Assembly: GCA_025800125.1 (NCBI GenBank)
Contig: JAOXSF010000007.1
Location: forward strand, 1 to 33,789
DNA: 33,789 bases
Origin: Marinobacterium sp.
Lineage (GTDB): Bacteria; Pseudomonadota; Gammaproteobacteria; Pseudomonadales; Balneatricaceae
Reading direction: 5' to 3'
Under the pieces are notes generated by a model. It saw only the letters and a list, made by a program, of their open reading frames with translations, did not search any database and was not told the origin of the DNA. Of this stretch, positions 8,391-16,449 are shown one piece after another. The position numbers were made by a program, and so were the translations under genes. Numbering within the stretch: the first letter of the stretch is position 1; each line of letters starts with the position of its first letter.

Positions 8391-9365
8391 TCAGATATAG
8401 TTCCTTAACCCTAGCTGGTGCGGGTAAGGGTCCAGATAAACCTGTTCATTGATGTATTCACTACCATGCCGTTTCAGGTAATGTCGCAACAGTGTCAGCG
8501 GTACAACCAGATGCACATCCCCTTGGCGATATTGCTCAATCACTTCCAGCAGTTCCTGCTTACACTCACTGTCAATAGATTTTTTCAAATACCCCATCAT
8601 ATGCAGCAGTGTATTAGTGTGAGATTTTCGGCCCGCTTTTAATTTGAGGAAGTCCATCAGGCGTTGCAAATACTCCGGCATCAACTGCTCCAATGGCATA
8701 TCATGGGCTTGCGCCAGATAACGCCCCAGTTCTCGGTATCCCTGATAGGTATGTGCCATCAGTGTATATTTATGCCGGGCATGAAACTGCTGAATTTTGT
8801 GAAAGGACGGTGCCGGTGCAACCTGCTGTTTCCAGCAATGCAGGGTGAAGACACGTAAGATAAAGTTTTCACGCAATACCGGGTCATTCAGCCGGGCTTC
8901 TTCTTCAACCGGTAGCCACGGCATCGCCTCCATCAGAGCACGAGCAAACAAGCCACTGCCTGCACCATCAGGGTGACCATTCGGGTGATACACCTTAACT
9001 CGCTCCATACCACAGCTTGGCGACCCCTTCATCAAAATATAACCACACAGATGCGGATGACGGGCCGCAAACCCACGGCCACTCTCAAGCAGTGGTTCAG
9101 TCACGTTCAGATCTGGGTCATCTGTTCCCAATGCCTCAGGCTGTTCTGCTTTGCCTACCAGCCGGATGGGCTGGCGGGGAATACCCAGCCCAATCGCCAC
9201 TTCAGGGCAGAAAGGCTCATAGCTGAAACAGTCTTTCAGCACTTCAAGGCAATAACGTGAGCGTTTATGCCCACCATTAAACCGAACTTCCTGCCCCAGC
9301 AGGCATGCACTGATACCCACTGGAATCAGAGGGTGACCATTATTGCTTTCTATACTTTTATTCAC
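8391..9365 (-). CDS. DUF523-DUF1722 fusion protein (YbgA-like)
   Basis: The N-terminal DUF523 domain (starting at IPVGISACLLGQ) has the conserved RFNGGHKR and FCPEVAIGLGIPR segments and Cys motifs such as KGSPSCG. The C-terminal DUF1722/YbgA domain contains FHxxxKYTLMAHxxxxYxxLG and the closing HYxxRH-like and YLxPYP segments. This fusion is commonly found next to photolyase genes, but its biochemical activity is unknown. Two starts are possible. A GTG at 9365 has GGAG seven bases upstream and gives the N-terminus nearest the domain. An ATG at 9428 overlaps the sigma-factor gene by 29 bases with a weaker site. It is the middle gene of the sigma/photolyase operon. Confidence 0.85.
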   Translation of the reverse strand: MNKSIESNNGHPLIPVGISACLLGQEVRFNGGHKRSRYCLEVLKDCFSYEPFCPEVAIGLGIPRQPIRLVGKAEQPEALGTDDPDLNVTEPLLESGRGFAARHPHLCGYILMKGSPSCGMERVKVYHPNGHPDGAGSGLFARALMEAMPWLPVEEEARLNDPVLRENFILRVFTLHCWKQQVAPAPSFHKIQQFHARHKYTLMAHTYQGYRELGRYLAQAHDMPLEQLMPEYLQRLMDFLKLKAGRKSHTNTLLHMMGYLKKSIDSECKQELLEVIEQYRQGDVHLVVPLTLLRHYLKRHGSEYINEQVYLDPYPHQLGLRNYI

Positions 9366-9399
9366 AGGCATTCTCCCTGACAGCATGCCATCAGACTGT

Positions 9400-10026
9400 T
9401 CAGTCTGACGATATGCTGTCTTCTGCATTGTGGCTCAGACGGCCTCGAAGTTTACTGAACGCCAATCGCATTCTTGATTTGACACTGCCCAGCGGTATAC
9501 CAAGCCGACGCGCAATTTCACTATGGCTGCGTCCCTCATAGTAAGACATGTACACCACCTGCGCCTGGGCTGACGGCAACTTTTCGAGCAGGGTTAACAT
9601 ATGCTGCGACAGTACCAGCTCGGTTTCTTTACCCGGTGCTGTCAGTGAAGGATCATCATCCAGCAGGGGCACAAAGGTATGACGTTCCCGACGCTTCAGA
9701 TCAATAAACAGGTTTCTCGCCAGCGTGAAAATCCAGGTGCTGGCACTGGCTTTACGGGCATCAAACAGATGCGCCTTGCGCCAGACCATCAACATGGCTT
9801 CCTGTGCGATTTCATCAGCAACAGCATCGGACAGGCCCAGGCGTACCAGCCAGGCTTTGACCCTTGGAGCAAAATAACGGAAGAGCTCAGAGAACAGTAT
9901 TTTGTCGCGTTGCTCAGCCAGCTGGCTGAGTTTTGCTGTCCAATTTGCCCGCAACGCTGCACGCGTCTCTTCCGCCTGTCTGGCAGCTGCGGGGCAGCCT
10001 CCGCCAGAAATCGGATTAGTATCCAT
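9400..10026 (-). CDS. ECF-type RNA polymerase sigma factor, RpoE/ChrR (ECF11) type
   Basis: A 208-residue sigma factor. Region 2 covers FSELFRYFAPRVKAWLVRLG, then DEIAQEAMLMVW, and the strongly RpoE-like KAHLFDARKASASTWIF stretch. Region 4 has YYEGRSHSEIARRLGIPLG followed by VKSRMRLAFSKLR, a helix-turn-helix for the -35 box. From memory these blocks closely resemble Rhodobacter sphaeroides RpoE, which drives singlet-oxygen genes including a photolyase. The start at 10026 was chosen because GAGGA lies just upstream; the frame continues another 34 codons upstream into non-protein-like sequence. No ChrR anti-sigma gene is visible beside it. The two following genes (DUF523-DUF1722 and phrB) fit the known target class. 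Confidence 0.88.
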   Translation of the reverse strand: MDTNPISGGGCPAAARQAEETRAALRANWTAKLSQLAEQRDKILFSELFRYFAPRVKAWLVRLGLSDAVADEIAQEAMLMVWRKAHLFDARKASASTWIFTLARNLFIDLKRRERHTFVPLLDDDPSLTAPGKETELVLSQHMLTLLEKLPSAQAQVVYMSYYEGRSHSEIARRLGIPLGSVKSRMRLAFSKLRGRLSHNAEDSISSD

Positions 10027-10101
10027 TGCATCCTCGTGTAGCAACGGATCACTGCTGCGGGTCGTGGACAGCAATGAACGGATTGTGATTTGAATATTTA
10101 T

Positions 10102-10136
10102 GGTTAACGATAACCACACCAGAATCAACTCTGGTG
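10102..10136. repeat. Two adjacent hairpins in the sigma-factor leader
   Basis: 10102-10106 pairs with 10111-10115 (GGTTA/TAACC, ACGA loop), and 10117-10123 pairs with 10130-10136 (CACCAGA/TCTGGTG, 6-nt loop). They lie 75-110 bases upstream of the sigma start. They could end the chemoreceptor transcript, shape the sigma mRNA leader or bind a protein; there is no T tract. Confidence 0.4.
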
Positions 10137-10197
10137 CGTTAACAATCTATACAATTGAATAATTTTTACAATGAATCAGCATCATAAACAGCCTAGC

Positions 10198-10223
10198 TAC
10201 GCATCAGGGTATAAACCGGATCA
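10198..10223 (-). promoter_or_regulatory. Candidate ECF11-type autoregulatory promoter
   Basis: On the minus strand TGATCC (10218-10223) is followed after 16 bases by CGTA (10198-10201). This resembles the -35 TGATCC and -10 CGTA-like elements described for RpoE/ChrR-type sigma factors. It points towards the sigma gene, about 170 bases upstream of its start, and its -35 overlaps the stop codon of the chemoreceptor gene. Match to the consensus is from memory. Confidence 0.4.
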
Positions 10224-11909
10224 CACCTGAAAACGCCCCACCAGTGATAACAAACGCTGCTCCAGCACCTGCACCTCATCAGCGGATTTCTCTACTCGTC
10301 CTGCATTCTCTTCGGTGCGTACGGATATATCAGCAATGTGCTGCATACTGCGTGCAACCTCTTCTGCAGCTACAGTCTGTTCTTCAGCAGCACTGGCGAT
10401 CTGGGCATTCATTGCCGTAATGTGATCAACGGCCTGATTTATCAAGGCCAGTGATTCTGTTGTCTGGCCCGCCCTTGCCACCGTGTGGCCGGTGCTGGTA
10501 CGGCTTTCACTCATAGCTTCAACAGCATTACGGGCACCACCCTGCAATTTTTCTACCATACTCTGAATCTCCTGGGTGCTCTGCTGCGTTCGAGTTGCCA
10601 GTGTTCGCACCTCATCTGCAACCACAGAGAATCCGCGCCCCTGCTCACCAGCCCTGGCCGCTTCAATTGCTGCATTCAGCGCCAGCAGGTTTGTCTGATC
10701 AGCAATATCACGGATTACATTAACCACCGAGCCTATCTGCTCGGCGTCACAGGCCAGCTGTTCAATAACATCAGCCGCATCATTTACACCATTAACCAAG
10801 TGATGAATCGAACTGACCGTTTCCTGTACTTCTCTACGCCCACTGATAGCGGCTTCATCGGCGTTGATTGCAGAATCTGCCGCACGGGTTGCACTACCTG
10901 ATACCTGCTGGACAGCAACCGCCATCTCTTCTATTGCCGCGGCGACCTGCTCTGTCTGCTGCTTCTGTGATGACAGATCTTTATGCGTACCCTTGACAAC
11001 TTTCTGTAATCTACCGGAAGAATGTGATAGTTCATCAACTCCCTGTTTAACTTCCTGTACCAGATGCTGAATCATATCTGCGAAGCTGTTGAAACTATGG
11101 GCCAGATCACCCACCTCGTCTCCAGTTTCAACTATCAAACGACGGGTCAGATCACCTTTCCCCTTACCTATCTCTCGCAACGCGGCCACTGTCTTTTTTA
11201 ATGGCTTGATCAATGTCTGCGAAAACCAGCCCGCAATAACGAACATCACCATAATCAGCACAATGCCAACACCCAATACAATCAGTAAGGTACGCTCAAT
11301 ACGTTGCTCCAGCGCCAGCTCCATGCGTGCAATATGAGCATCAAGGTCATCAATATAGAGGCCAGTGCCAATTGCCATATCAAGCCCGGGCAACGGCGCA
11401 GCATAACTCAGCTTGTTGACAACCCGCCCTACAGACGGCTTTTGCCAGCGGTATGCGACAAAGCCGCCGCCACTACGTGCAGCACTGATCAGCTCACGAA
11501 TAAGATAAACACCCTGGTCATCTTTCACATGCAGCATATTTTGCCCTTCAAGCTCAGGCGCTGTCCGCACAGCAAGTGCCGTACCGTCATAACCATAAGC
11601 AAACAGATAGCCATCATTGCCTTGCCCATAACGCAGTTCGCGAAGAATTTTCAATACCTGCTGGCGCACTTCTTCCCCCGACCGGGTTGTATCCAGTAAA
11701 ACCGGTTGCACTGCGCTACGTGCAATTTCTGTGTAGTGCTGCAACATCTCTTTCCTGTCGGTCATCAGGTCATGACGAATCTCTTCAATTTCAGCAATAC
11801 CCAGGCTATACAGCTGATCACGCACAATGAGGGTAATGACAAATAAGGAAACAAACAGAGGGAACAGTGTCAGCAGAAGGATCTTATTACGCAATGAGAA
11901 ACTTGCCAT
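10221..11909 (-). CDS. Methyl-accepting chemotaxis protein with single Cache sensor
   Basis: A 562-residue chemoreceptor. Membrane helix 1 spans about 9-29, a periplasmic single-Cache (sCache_2-like) domain about 35-200 with [17 protein letters not shown] and the closing [15 protein letters not shown], and membrane helix 2 about 207-229. A HAMP domain follows (about 230-284), then the signalling coiled coil. The hairpin tip reads [18 protein letters not shown] (404-421), the CheA/CheW contact. sCache_2 sensors often bind small organic acids, but the ligand here is unknown. GGAG eight bases before the ATG supports the start. The gene is monocistronic and divergent from ppiA. Confidence 0.95.
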   Translation of the reverse strand: MASFSLRNKILLLTLFPLFVSLFVITLIVRDQLYSLGIAEIEEIRHDLMTDRKEMLQHYTEIARSAVQPVLLDTTRSGEEVRQQVLKILRELRYGQGNDGYLFAYGYDGTALAVRTAPELEGQNMLHVKDDQGVYLIRELISAARSGGGFVAYRWQKPSVGRVVNKLSYAAPLPGLDMAIGTGLYIDDLDAHIARMELALEQRIERTLLIVLGVGIVLIMVMFVIAGWFSQTLIKPLKKTVAALREIGKGKGDLTRRLIVETGDEVGDLAHSFNSFADMIQHLVQEVKQGVDELSHSSGRLQKVVKGTHKDLSSQKQQTEQVAAAIEEMAVAVQQVSGSATRAADSAINADEAAISGRREVQETVSSIHHLVNGVNDAADVIEQLACDAEQIGSVVNVIRDIADQTNLLALNAAIEAARAGEQGRGFSVVADEVRTLATRTQQSTQEIQSMVEKLQGGARNAVEAMSESRTSTGHTVARAGQTTESLALINQAVDHITAMNAQIASAAEEQTVAAEEVARSMQHIADISVRTEENAGRVEKSADEVQVLEQRLLSLVGRFQV

Positions 11910-12109
11910 CGTGAATACTCCGGATCATCCATTAAAGAGCCTTCGATGACTACAGCAGTGACAAGACACAACCACGCTACATATGTAAGGCATAGCCACG
12001 TTATAACTGGATTTTGTGACAGATTATGTGCCACAACACCGGCGAGCCAAGCCTTATAAAAGCATCCCGTTTTAAACAAATGAATATTCAATCAAGCAGA
12101 CGTAGCCCT

Positions 12110-12127
12110 TACCCTGCATACAGGGTA
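12110..12127. repeat. Hairpin in the MCP-ppiA intergenic region
   Basis: TACCCTG (12110-12116) pairs with CAGGGTA (12121-12127) across a CATA loop, about 70 bases before ppiA. The same core reappears in the hairpin after ppiA. A smaller dyad (GGACA/TGTCC, 12153-12166) lies closer to the gene. Either may be a regulator site or part of the leader. Confidence 0.4.
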
Positions 12128-12198
12128 GGATATGTGTATTGATGTATGAAACGGACAATGATGTCCTTACGTAACACTGAATCACTGGAGACTGAGTT

Positions 12199-12753
12199 AT
12201 GAGAAGACGCAGCCTGTTACTGGCCCTGTGCCTTGCTTTCAGCTCACCCCTGATGGCCGAGCAAACCCGTGTTGCCCTGGACACAAATATGGGCACAATT
12301 GAACTGGAACTATACAAAGGCAGCGCTCCAGAAACCGTACAGAACTTTCTCAGATACGTAGATGACGGTTTCTACAACAACACCATATTCCACCGCGTGA
12401 TTGATAACTTCATGATTCAGGGTGGGGGCTTCACTCAGGATATGGAACGCAAGCAGGTTCGCTCTGCCGTCAGGAACGAGTCCATTGGTGGCCTGAGTAA
12501 TGCACGTGGCACTATTTCAATGGCACGCACCAGTAATCCACACAGCGCAACCAGCCAGTTTTTTATTAACACCCGTGACAACCTGAATCTGGATGGCCAA
12601 TCTCGAAGACCAGGCTATACAGTGTTTGGTCAGGTTGTACGTGGTATGGATGTTGTTGACAAAATCAGTAAAGTCAACACACATAATGTTGGCCCTTACA
12701 AAAATGTTCCATCACAGAGTGTCATTATTCAATCGGCACACCGGTTACCCTGA
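12199..12753 (+). CDS. ppiA: Periplasmic peptidyl-prolyl cis-trans isomerase, cyclophilin type
   Basis: A 184-residue cyclophilin that speeds up proline isomerisation during protein folding. Residues 1-20 ([20 protein letters not shown]) form a Sec signal peptide with a cleavage site after SPLMA, so the enzyme acts in the periplasm. Active-site segments FHRVI (catalytic Arg), MIQGGG and TSQFFIN are all present; the usual Trp near the LDG loop is absent, as in other bacterial forms. GGAG eight bases upstream supports the start. A perfect inverted repeat follows the stop. Confidence 0.95.
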   Translation: MRRRSLLLALCLAFSSPLMAEQTRVALDTNMGTIELELYKGSAPETVQNFLRYVDDGFYNNTIFHRVIDNFMIQGGGFTQDMERKQVRSAVRNESIGGLSNARGTISMARTSNPHSATSQFFINTRDNLNLDGQSRRPGYTVFGQVVRGMDVVDKISKVNTHNVGPYKNVPSQSVIIQSAHRLP

Positions 12754-12772
12754 GCATCACACCCTGTCTCTG

Positions 12773-12796
12773 TAACCCTGACCCAGGTCAGGGTTA
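12773..12796. terminator. Perfect inverted repeat after ppiA, possible terminator
   Basis: TAACCCTGACC at 12773-12783 is the exact reverse complement of 12786-12796. It lies 20 bases after the ppiA stop. A T-rich tail is missing, so intrinsic termination would be weak. Confidence 0.5.
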
Positions 12797-13206
12797 TGCC
12801 ACCTTTGCTATTAATTACAGAGAAACCCCTTCCAGAAAAATACAAAAGGAATACCAGCCAGAAGAAAAATAAAATTTTCGCTGCTTCTTTAGTGCTATTT
12901 TCGTAAAATTTTTTCATCCCCACGCTTGTTAGCGTAGCTTCAACAACCCAGCCATTTAAATTTATCGCCTTCCATACTGACAATTCAGCTCATTGAACAG
13001 TCGACCGGTGTCGTCCTGCCTGTGGTTTCAGAACTGTCATACTGACGCACACTCTCAGGTAATGAAGCACAGAGAATGCTTCAGAAATACCGATCTCATA
13101 CAGATAATTTTACCTGAGGGCCTGGATGACTTGCCCCTGAACAGCACGTTAGCAAGCTCCAGAAGCATGGACATGAGTGGACTGAAATTATCACAGGAGC
13201 GTGAAG
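12797..13206. other. Region between ppiA and the Mor-like gene
   Basis: About 410 bases, AT-rich near 12830-12920. A plus-strand frame from an ATG at 13062 could encode about 56 residues and overlaps the Mor-like start, but it lacks a well-spaced ribosome site and any motif. The left boundary of the prophage remnant probably falls in this stretch; no attachment duplication was found by eye. Confidence 0.4.
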
Positions 13207-13590
13207 ATGGACGAAACCAAAAAATACTATGACCTTATAGACATTAACCAGTTACCAGAAAGCTTACGAGAACTGGCTGAAATCATTGGCCTTGAATATG
13301 CTCTGGTAATGGCAGATATGTTTCCCGGTGTACCTGTTTATATCCCTGCTAATTGCCGTGAGGATCACCCAGTTGCAGCTGCAATTGGGCTAGAAAACTT
13401 TCGCAAAGTTATATATTACTATGGCGGTGATACATTAAAGCTTGCCAAAAGCGATGCAGTCAGACGACAGATCAAGCATAAACGTGCCCAACTACTGAAG
13501 AAAAGTGGCATGACAAATCGCCAGATTGCAGCCGAACTGGATTACTCACAGCGCCATATTGAACGCATTATCAGCAGAGCAGCGGTTTAA
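13207..13590 (+). CDS. Mor/C-family phage-type transcription activator
   Basis: A 127-residue protein resembling the Mor (middle operon regulator) family of Mu-like phages. The N-terminal half (LPESLRELAEIIGLEYALVM, then VYIP and HPVAAAIG) matches the Mor dimerisation domain. The C-terminal half holds a helix-turn-helix (MTNRQIAAELDYSQRHIERII, about 101-121). The ATG at 13207 is preferred over the in-frame GTG at 13201, because AGGAG at 13195-13199 is seven bases from the former and one base from the latter. It stands alone on the plus strand beside opposite-facing prophage remnants. Its target may be the repeat-rich region just downstream. It may regulate lost phage genes or have been taken over by the host. 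Confidence 0.75.
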   Translation: MDETKKYYDLIDINQLPESLRELAEIIGLEYALVMADMFPGVPVYIPANCREDHPVAAAIGLENFRKVIYYYGGDTLKLAKSDAVRRQIKHKRAQLLKKSGMTNRQIAAELDYSQRHIERIISRAAV

Positions 13591-13672
13591 CTCTCAATCA
13601 GACCTATAACTTTTATATTAACACTCTGTCGACCCTCTATTTACCGCACTATATAAAGCCCCGATCCCTGAT

Positions 13673-13765
13673 AGTCTCCAGTCACGCGATAATATGCTGG
13701 AGACTCCCCATCATAACAGGGCAGTAGATCCTTTATTCCAGGAACCTGTTTATTTCAGGAACCTA
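13673..13765. repeat. Inverted repeat and 17-bp tandem repeat downstream of the Mor-like gene
   Basis: AGTCTCCAG (13673-13681) is repeated in reverse complement at 13697-13705, spaced by 15 bases. Then TTTATTCCAGGAACCTG (13732-13748) is followed immediately by TTTATTTCAGGAACCTA (13749-13765), two tandem 17-bp units with two mismatches. There is no coding here. Tandem sites next to an activator gene suggest an operator array or a phage attachment region. Confidence 0.7.
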
Positions 13766-13873
13766 TATTAGACAATCATACTCTGGTGAGCCATAAGCGG
13801 CCTGGATAGTCATAATTGCAACGATGCACTACAATGCACGTCCCCGGCCAACAGTCCCCTCTGATTAGTGGTC

Positions 13874-14535
13874 TTATCCGCTCTGTACCTCAGCAGCCTT
13901 CCGGTCAACCACAGACCAATCCACTGTTGCAGCAGCCTGCATCGCTTCAATATCCCCCGTCTTCGCTGCTGCCCGGATCGCTTCCACCACTTCAATCTCC
14001 AACCGCCTGATCACAGCATTCATTGGTACCCAACGCTGGGCTGTGGTGCGCACCAGGTTTACTTCTTCTGCAAAACTGCGCCCGGTCGCCTCCCCTGCGC
14101 CTGCTGACAGGTACGGGTAGTTTTCCGGGGTGGGTGCCGGGTCAGCATCATAACGGGACAGCTCAAGCAACAGGCCAGCATATTCTGCTGCTTTGCCGTG
14201 CCCGGCTGTGATGTAGCGTTGGCGTTGTGCTTCGGCTTCAGTTTTGACTTGCTGTGTCAGCTGCTCTGCAAAATGCACTATGTCGTCACGATCCAGAATC
14301 CGCGGCACGCTTTGTAGTGCATCGCCGTCATATAACCAGTCTGATCTACAATAGCTCTGCCCCCCGCCTGCGCTTTCAATAACTCTAAGAGGGCCTATCT
14401 CAATAGGGCCACTAAACTGATCTGGCAGAGCCCTGGGGTCTAGTACGAAATCAGCACTCTCCGTAGCTCCGATCGCTCATACTCCGGCTGCAAAAACAGC
14501 ACACGACGGGTATCAACATTAACAACACCGATCAT
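13874..14535 (-). pseudogene. Frameshifted phage gene from the tail-fibre end of a prophage
   Basis: The product would begin MIGVVNVDTRRVLFLQPEYE from an ATG at 14535 and overlap the previous gene as ATGA. That frame meets TAG at 14440-14442. The next frame continues with protein-like sequence (LDPRALPDQF, ESAGGGQSYCRSDW, then VPRILDRDDIVHFAEQLTQ) to the stop at 13874. A net one-base deletion (or two-base insertion) between 14443 and 14478 explains this. I recognise the general pattern of a phage protein encoded after a tail or host-specificity gene, with a VDWSVVDR-like end, but know no function. The intact C-terminal piece alone is 13874-14308. Confidence 0.6.
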
Positions 14536-15041
14536 GCAACTACCTTCCTGACGGGAAACAACCAGGCTTCCGGATCAGTGACCGATCGCCACACCCACGC
14601 AACTGGCATGCCTGCCGAATAACTCCCGGAGCAATCAGGATCGTGCATATATCCAGGCCCAACCCCCCACGCAACTGATATCGAGCTACGTAGGCCGTAT
14701 ATCAGTGATACTTCATCATTCGTTGGCATCCGCCAGTCAGAGTGCAGCGTCGCGATCACGTCGTGTTTTGTGCCGCGCTTTACAGCAGATCTGGGCGCGA
14801 GCAACAGCCAACCAGCTGCGCTTTCAGAAAGCACATACTCTCCTGCCGGAGTGACTGCCCCCAGCGCGTAATATGATGTCACAAAAACATTTGTATCAGA
14901 CCAGTCCTGCCACCCCAATACCGCCGCTCTATAGCGTACTCGCCAGTACATTGGCCGCCCCCCTGGCAGAGTTGTTGCGACAGTGATGTGCTCTCTTACA
15001 CCGCCGTTATACGACCATAAAATCACAATAAAAATCCGCAT
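14532..15041 (-). pseudogene. C-terminal remnant of a phage tail-like protein, cut by the IS element
   Basis: The reading frame gives 169 residues, but the apparent ATG at 15041 lies within the terminator hairpin next to the IS end, so the first residues are not phage-derived. From about WSYNGG onward the sequence resembles the end of a fibronectin-III-like repeat (YWRVRYRAAVLGWQDWSDT). It is followed by a C-terminal region rich in Trp, Gly and Tyr, as in tail-tip or fibre proteins. The N-terminal bulk is missing. It overlaps the next remnant by ATGA, keeping phage-style coupling. Product assignment is an inference. Confidence 0.55.
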
Positions 15042-15054
15042 TCTTAGAATGCGG
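15036..15054 (-). terminator. Rho-independent-type terminator at the IS right end
   Basis: CCGCATTC (15036-15043) pairs with GAATGCGG (15047-15054) around a TTA loop. In minus-strand sense it is followed by ATTTTTATT. It would end the transposase transcript. Confidence 0.65.
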
Positions 15055-15115
15055 GATTGCCTTATGCCCCCTAGCCCTCTGAGAAGGCTGGCCGCTAGCT
15101 ATCCCTGTTGACCAC

Positions 15116-15550
15116 TTATCGTGACAGATTCAACTGAGCTTGCTGCTGTTCTTGCTTTTCCTGATACTTTACCTACTTACGTATCATGTCAGCGTTCACT
15201 CCCACCGTATCTACACAATACCCCTTCGACCAAAAATGATTCCCCCAATAAGGTTTATGCTTCAGATACGGATACCGGGTGAATACTCTCAACGTAGACT
15301 TACCTTTGACGACACCCATTAGCTTTGAAATGGATACCTTGGACGGCACTTTCACCAACAGATGAACGTGGTCTGGTTGCACATTCAACTCAACTACACT
15401 GCAACCAAGCTGGCTACAGTAGACCTGGATACAGTTATGCACTTCTCGACCAATGGGCCCCTTCAATACCCGATAGCGATATTTCGGCACCCAGACAATG
15501 TGATACTGACAATACCAGAGCACATGCGATAATTTTTCAAATCGACTCAT
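15116..15550 (-). pseudogene. tnpA: IS200-type transposase TnpA, inactivated at the catalytic tyrosine
   Basis: The gene starts at the ATG at 15550 (AAAGGA six bases upstream) and begins MSRFEKLSHVLWYCQYHIVW. It carries the HUH metal-binding pair in PDHVHLLV. The frame then stops at an amber codon, 15173-15175, after MIRK. Reading through, VKYQEKQEQQQAQLNLSR follows to a normal TAA at 15116-15118. In IS200/IS605 transposases the motif is K-Y-[IV]-x-x-Q with the nucleophilic tyrosine exactly where TAG now sits. The product should therefore be unable to cut DNA. The remaining frame is otherwise free of lesions, which suggests a recent change. Confidence 0.85.
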
Positions 15551-15645
15551 GTTTTTTCCTTTCAAGGTTCAAGTTGTGGGGACAACTCGAACTGGACTTA
15601 ACATGAGTCATCTCATTCGTGACAGGCAAAGCCGATCACTCATGA

Positions 15646-15664
15646 CCACGTCCTCAGGACGTGG
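15646..15664. repeat. Perfect subterminal palindrome of the IS200-like element
   Basis: CCACGTCC (15646-15653) and GGACGTGG (15657-15664) pair around a TCA loop. It is at the expected place for the left-end hairpin that TnpA recognises in single-stranded form. Confidence 0.75.
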
Positions 15665-16341
15665 GTTTCTACGTCAAACTAAACGAGGCGATCTCAGATG
15701 ACTGGATACCCGACAACCCAGCCAGCCACGTTCGTATTCGCCCTATCGAGAAAAAACGTAAGCACATGACGCTGGAGCAGTTCAATGCAATCAGGGGCGA
15801 AGCAAAACCCTGGATGCAGAACGCTATGGATATTGGGCTGATCACACTACAGCGCCGCACCGATATTCTGTTGATGCAGTTCGCTGATATTGAAGACGGT
15901 TACCTCAAAGCCATACAGCAGAAGACTAAGAAAAAAACGGATGCTGCTTACATCAAGCTGAAGGTTACAGCTGGACTGGCAGAGGTAATCAAGCGCTGCC
16001 GTGACCGAGTACACTCTCCTTTGCTGATTCACGATAAACCCCATCGAGGAACACGAAAGTCAGCGAAGAAGATTCACTGGACGCAGATCAGCCCCACCAA
16101 ATTCACCGTAGAGTTCGACCGTGCCCGCCAGGCTACCGGCCTCTTTGACGACGCAGAGAAGGGAACTGTCCCTACCTTCCACGAGATCCGCGCCCTTGGC
16201 ATCAAGCTTTATCGTGACCAGGGTTCAGACCCGCAGGCACTGGCTGGACATACTTCGCCAGAAATGACCAATCACTATGACAGTGAGCACGACGAAATAC
16301 GCTGGACAGTGGTTGATACCGACCTGAAATTATCAAATTAA
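15661..16341 (+). pseudogene. Tyrosine recombinase (phage integrase), N-terminally truncated
   Basis: The frame holds 226 residues, against roughly 350-400 for a full phage integrase. The catalytic domain is complete: Arg in TLQRRTDI, Lys in QQKTKKK, the HEIR motif, GHTS and the nucleophile Tyr in NHYDSEHDE near the end. The N-terminal arm-binding and core-binding domains are missing because the frame runs straight into the end of the IS200-like element. The GTG at 15661 overlaps the IS palindrome and is not a real start. The family pattern (MTLEQFNAIR, WMQNAMDIGL) fits lambdoid integrases. A strong terminator follows. The gene marks one edge of the prophage remnant, next to rdgC. Confidence 0.85.
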
Positions 16342-16370
16342 TCCCCTGTCTACCCGCCTCACTCTGTCTT

Positions 16371-16397
16371 AAACTACCGCCCCATCGGGCGGTAGTT
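16371..16397. terminator. Strong intrinsic terminator after the integrase
   Basis: AAACTACCGCCC (16371-16382) pairs perfectly with GGGCGGTAGTTT (16386-16397) over an ATC loop, giving 12 bp with a GC-rich core and a TTTT tail. The flanking A and T runs make it potentially bidirectional. Confidence 0.85.
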
Positions 16398-16449
16398 TTG
16401 CATAAGCTTTACGGATCGCCATTAAGCTATTGATTTTAAAGGTATTTTT

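Larger units (their letters stand above)
15027..15665 (-). mobile_element. IS200-like insertion element, about 640 bp
   Basis: The element holds one Y1 transposase gene and hairpins at both ends, with no target duplication, as expected of IS200. The left end (minus-strand sense) has a perfect 8-bp palindrome at 15646-15664; the right end has an imperfect hairpin at 15073-15089 and a stronger one at 15036-15054. Exact cleavage points are uncertain by about 15 bases. It separates two prophage fragments that are both missing their N-terminal parts on the IS side. Confidence 0.7.

Noticed and set aside
13062-13232. Possible 56-codon gene in front of the Mor-like gene
   Set aside because: No well-placed ribosome site, no recognisable motif, and it overlaps the better supported Mor-like start.
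13628-16371. Shared CACTCTGTC near the Mor-like gene and after the integrase as a possible attachment duplication
   Set aside because: The match is only nine bases and the flanks do not align well, so chance cannot be excluded.
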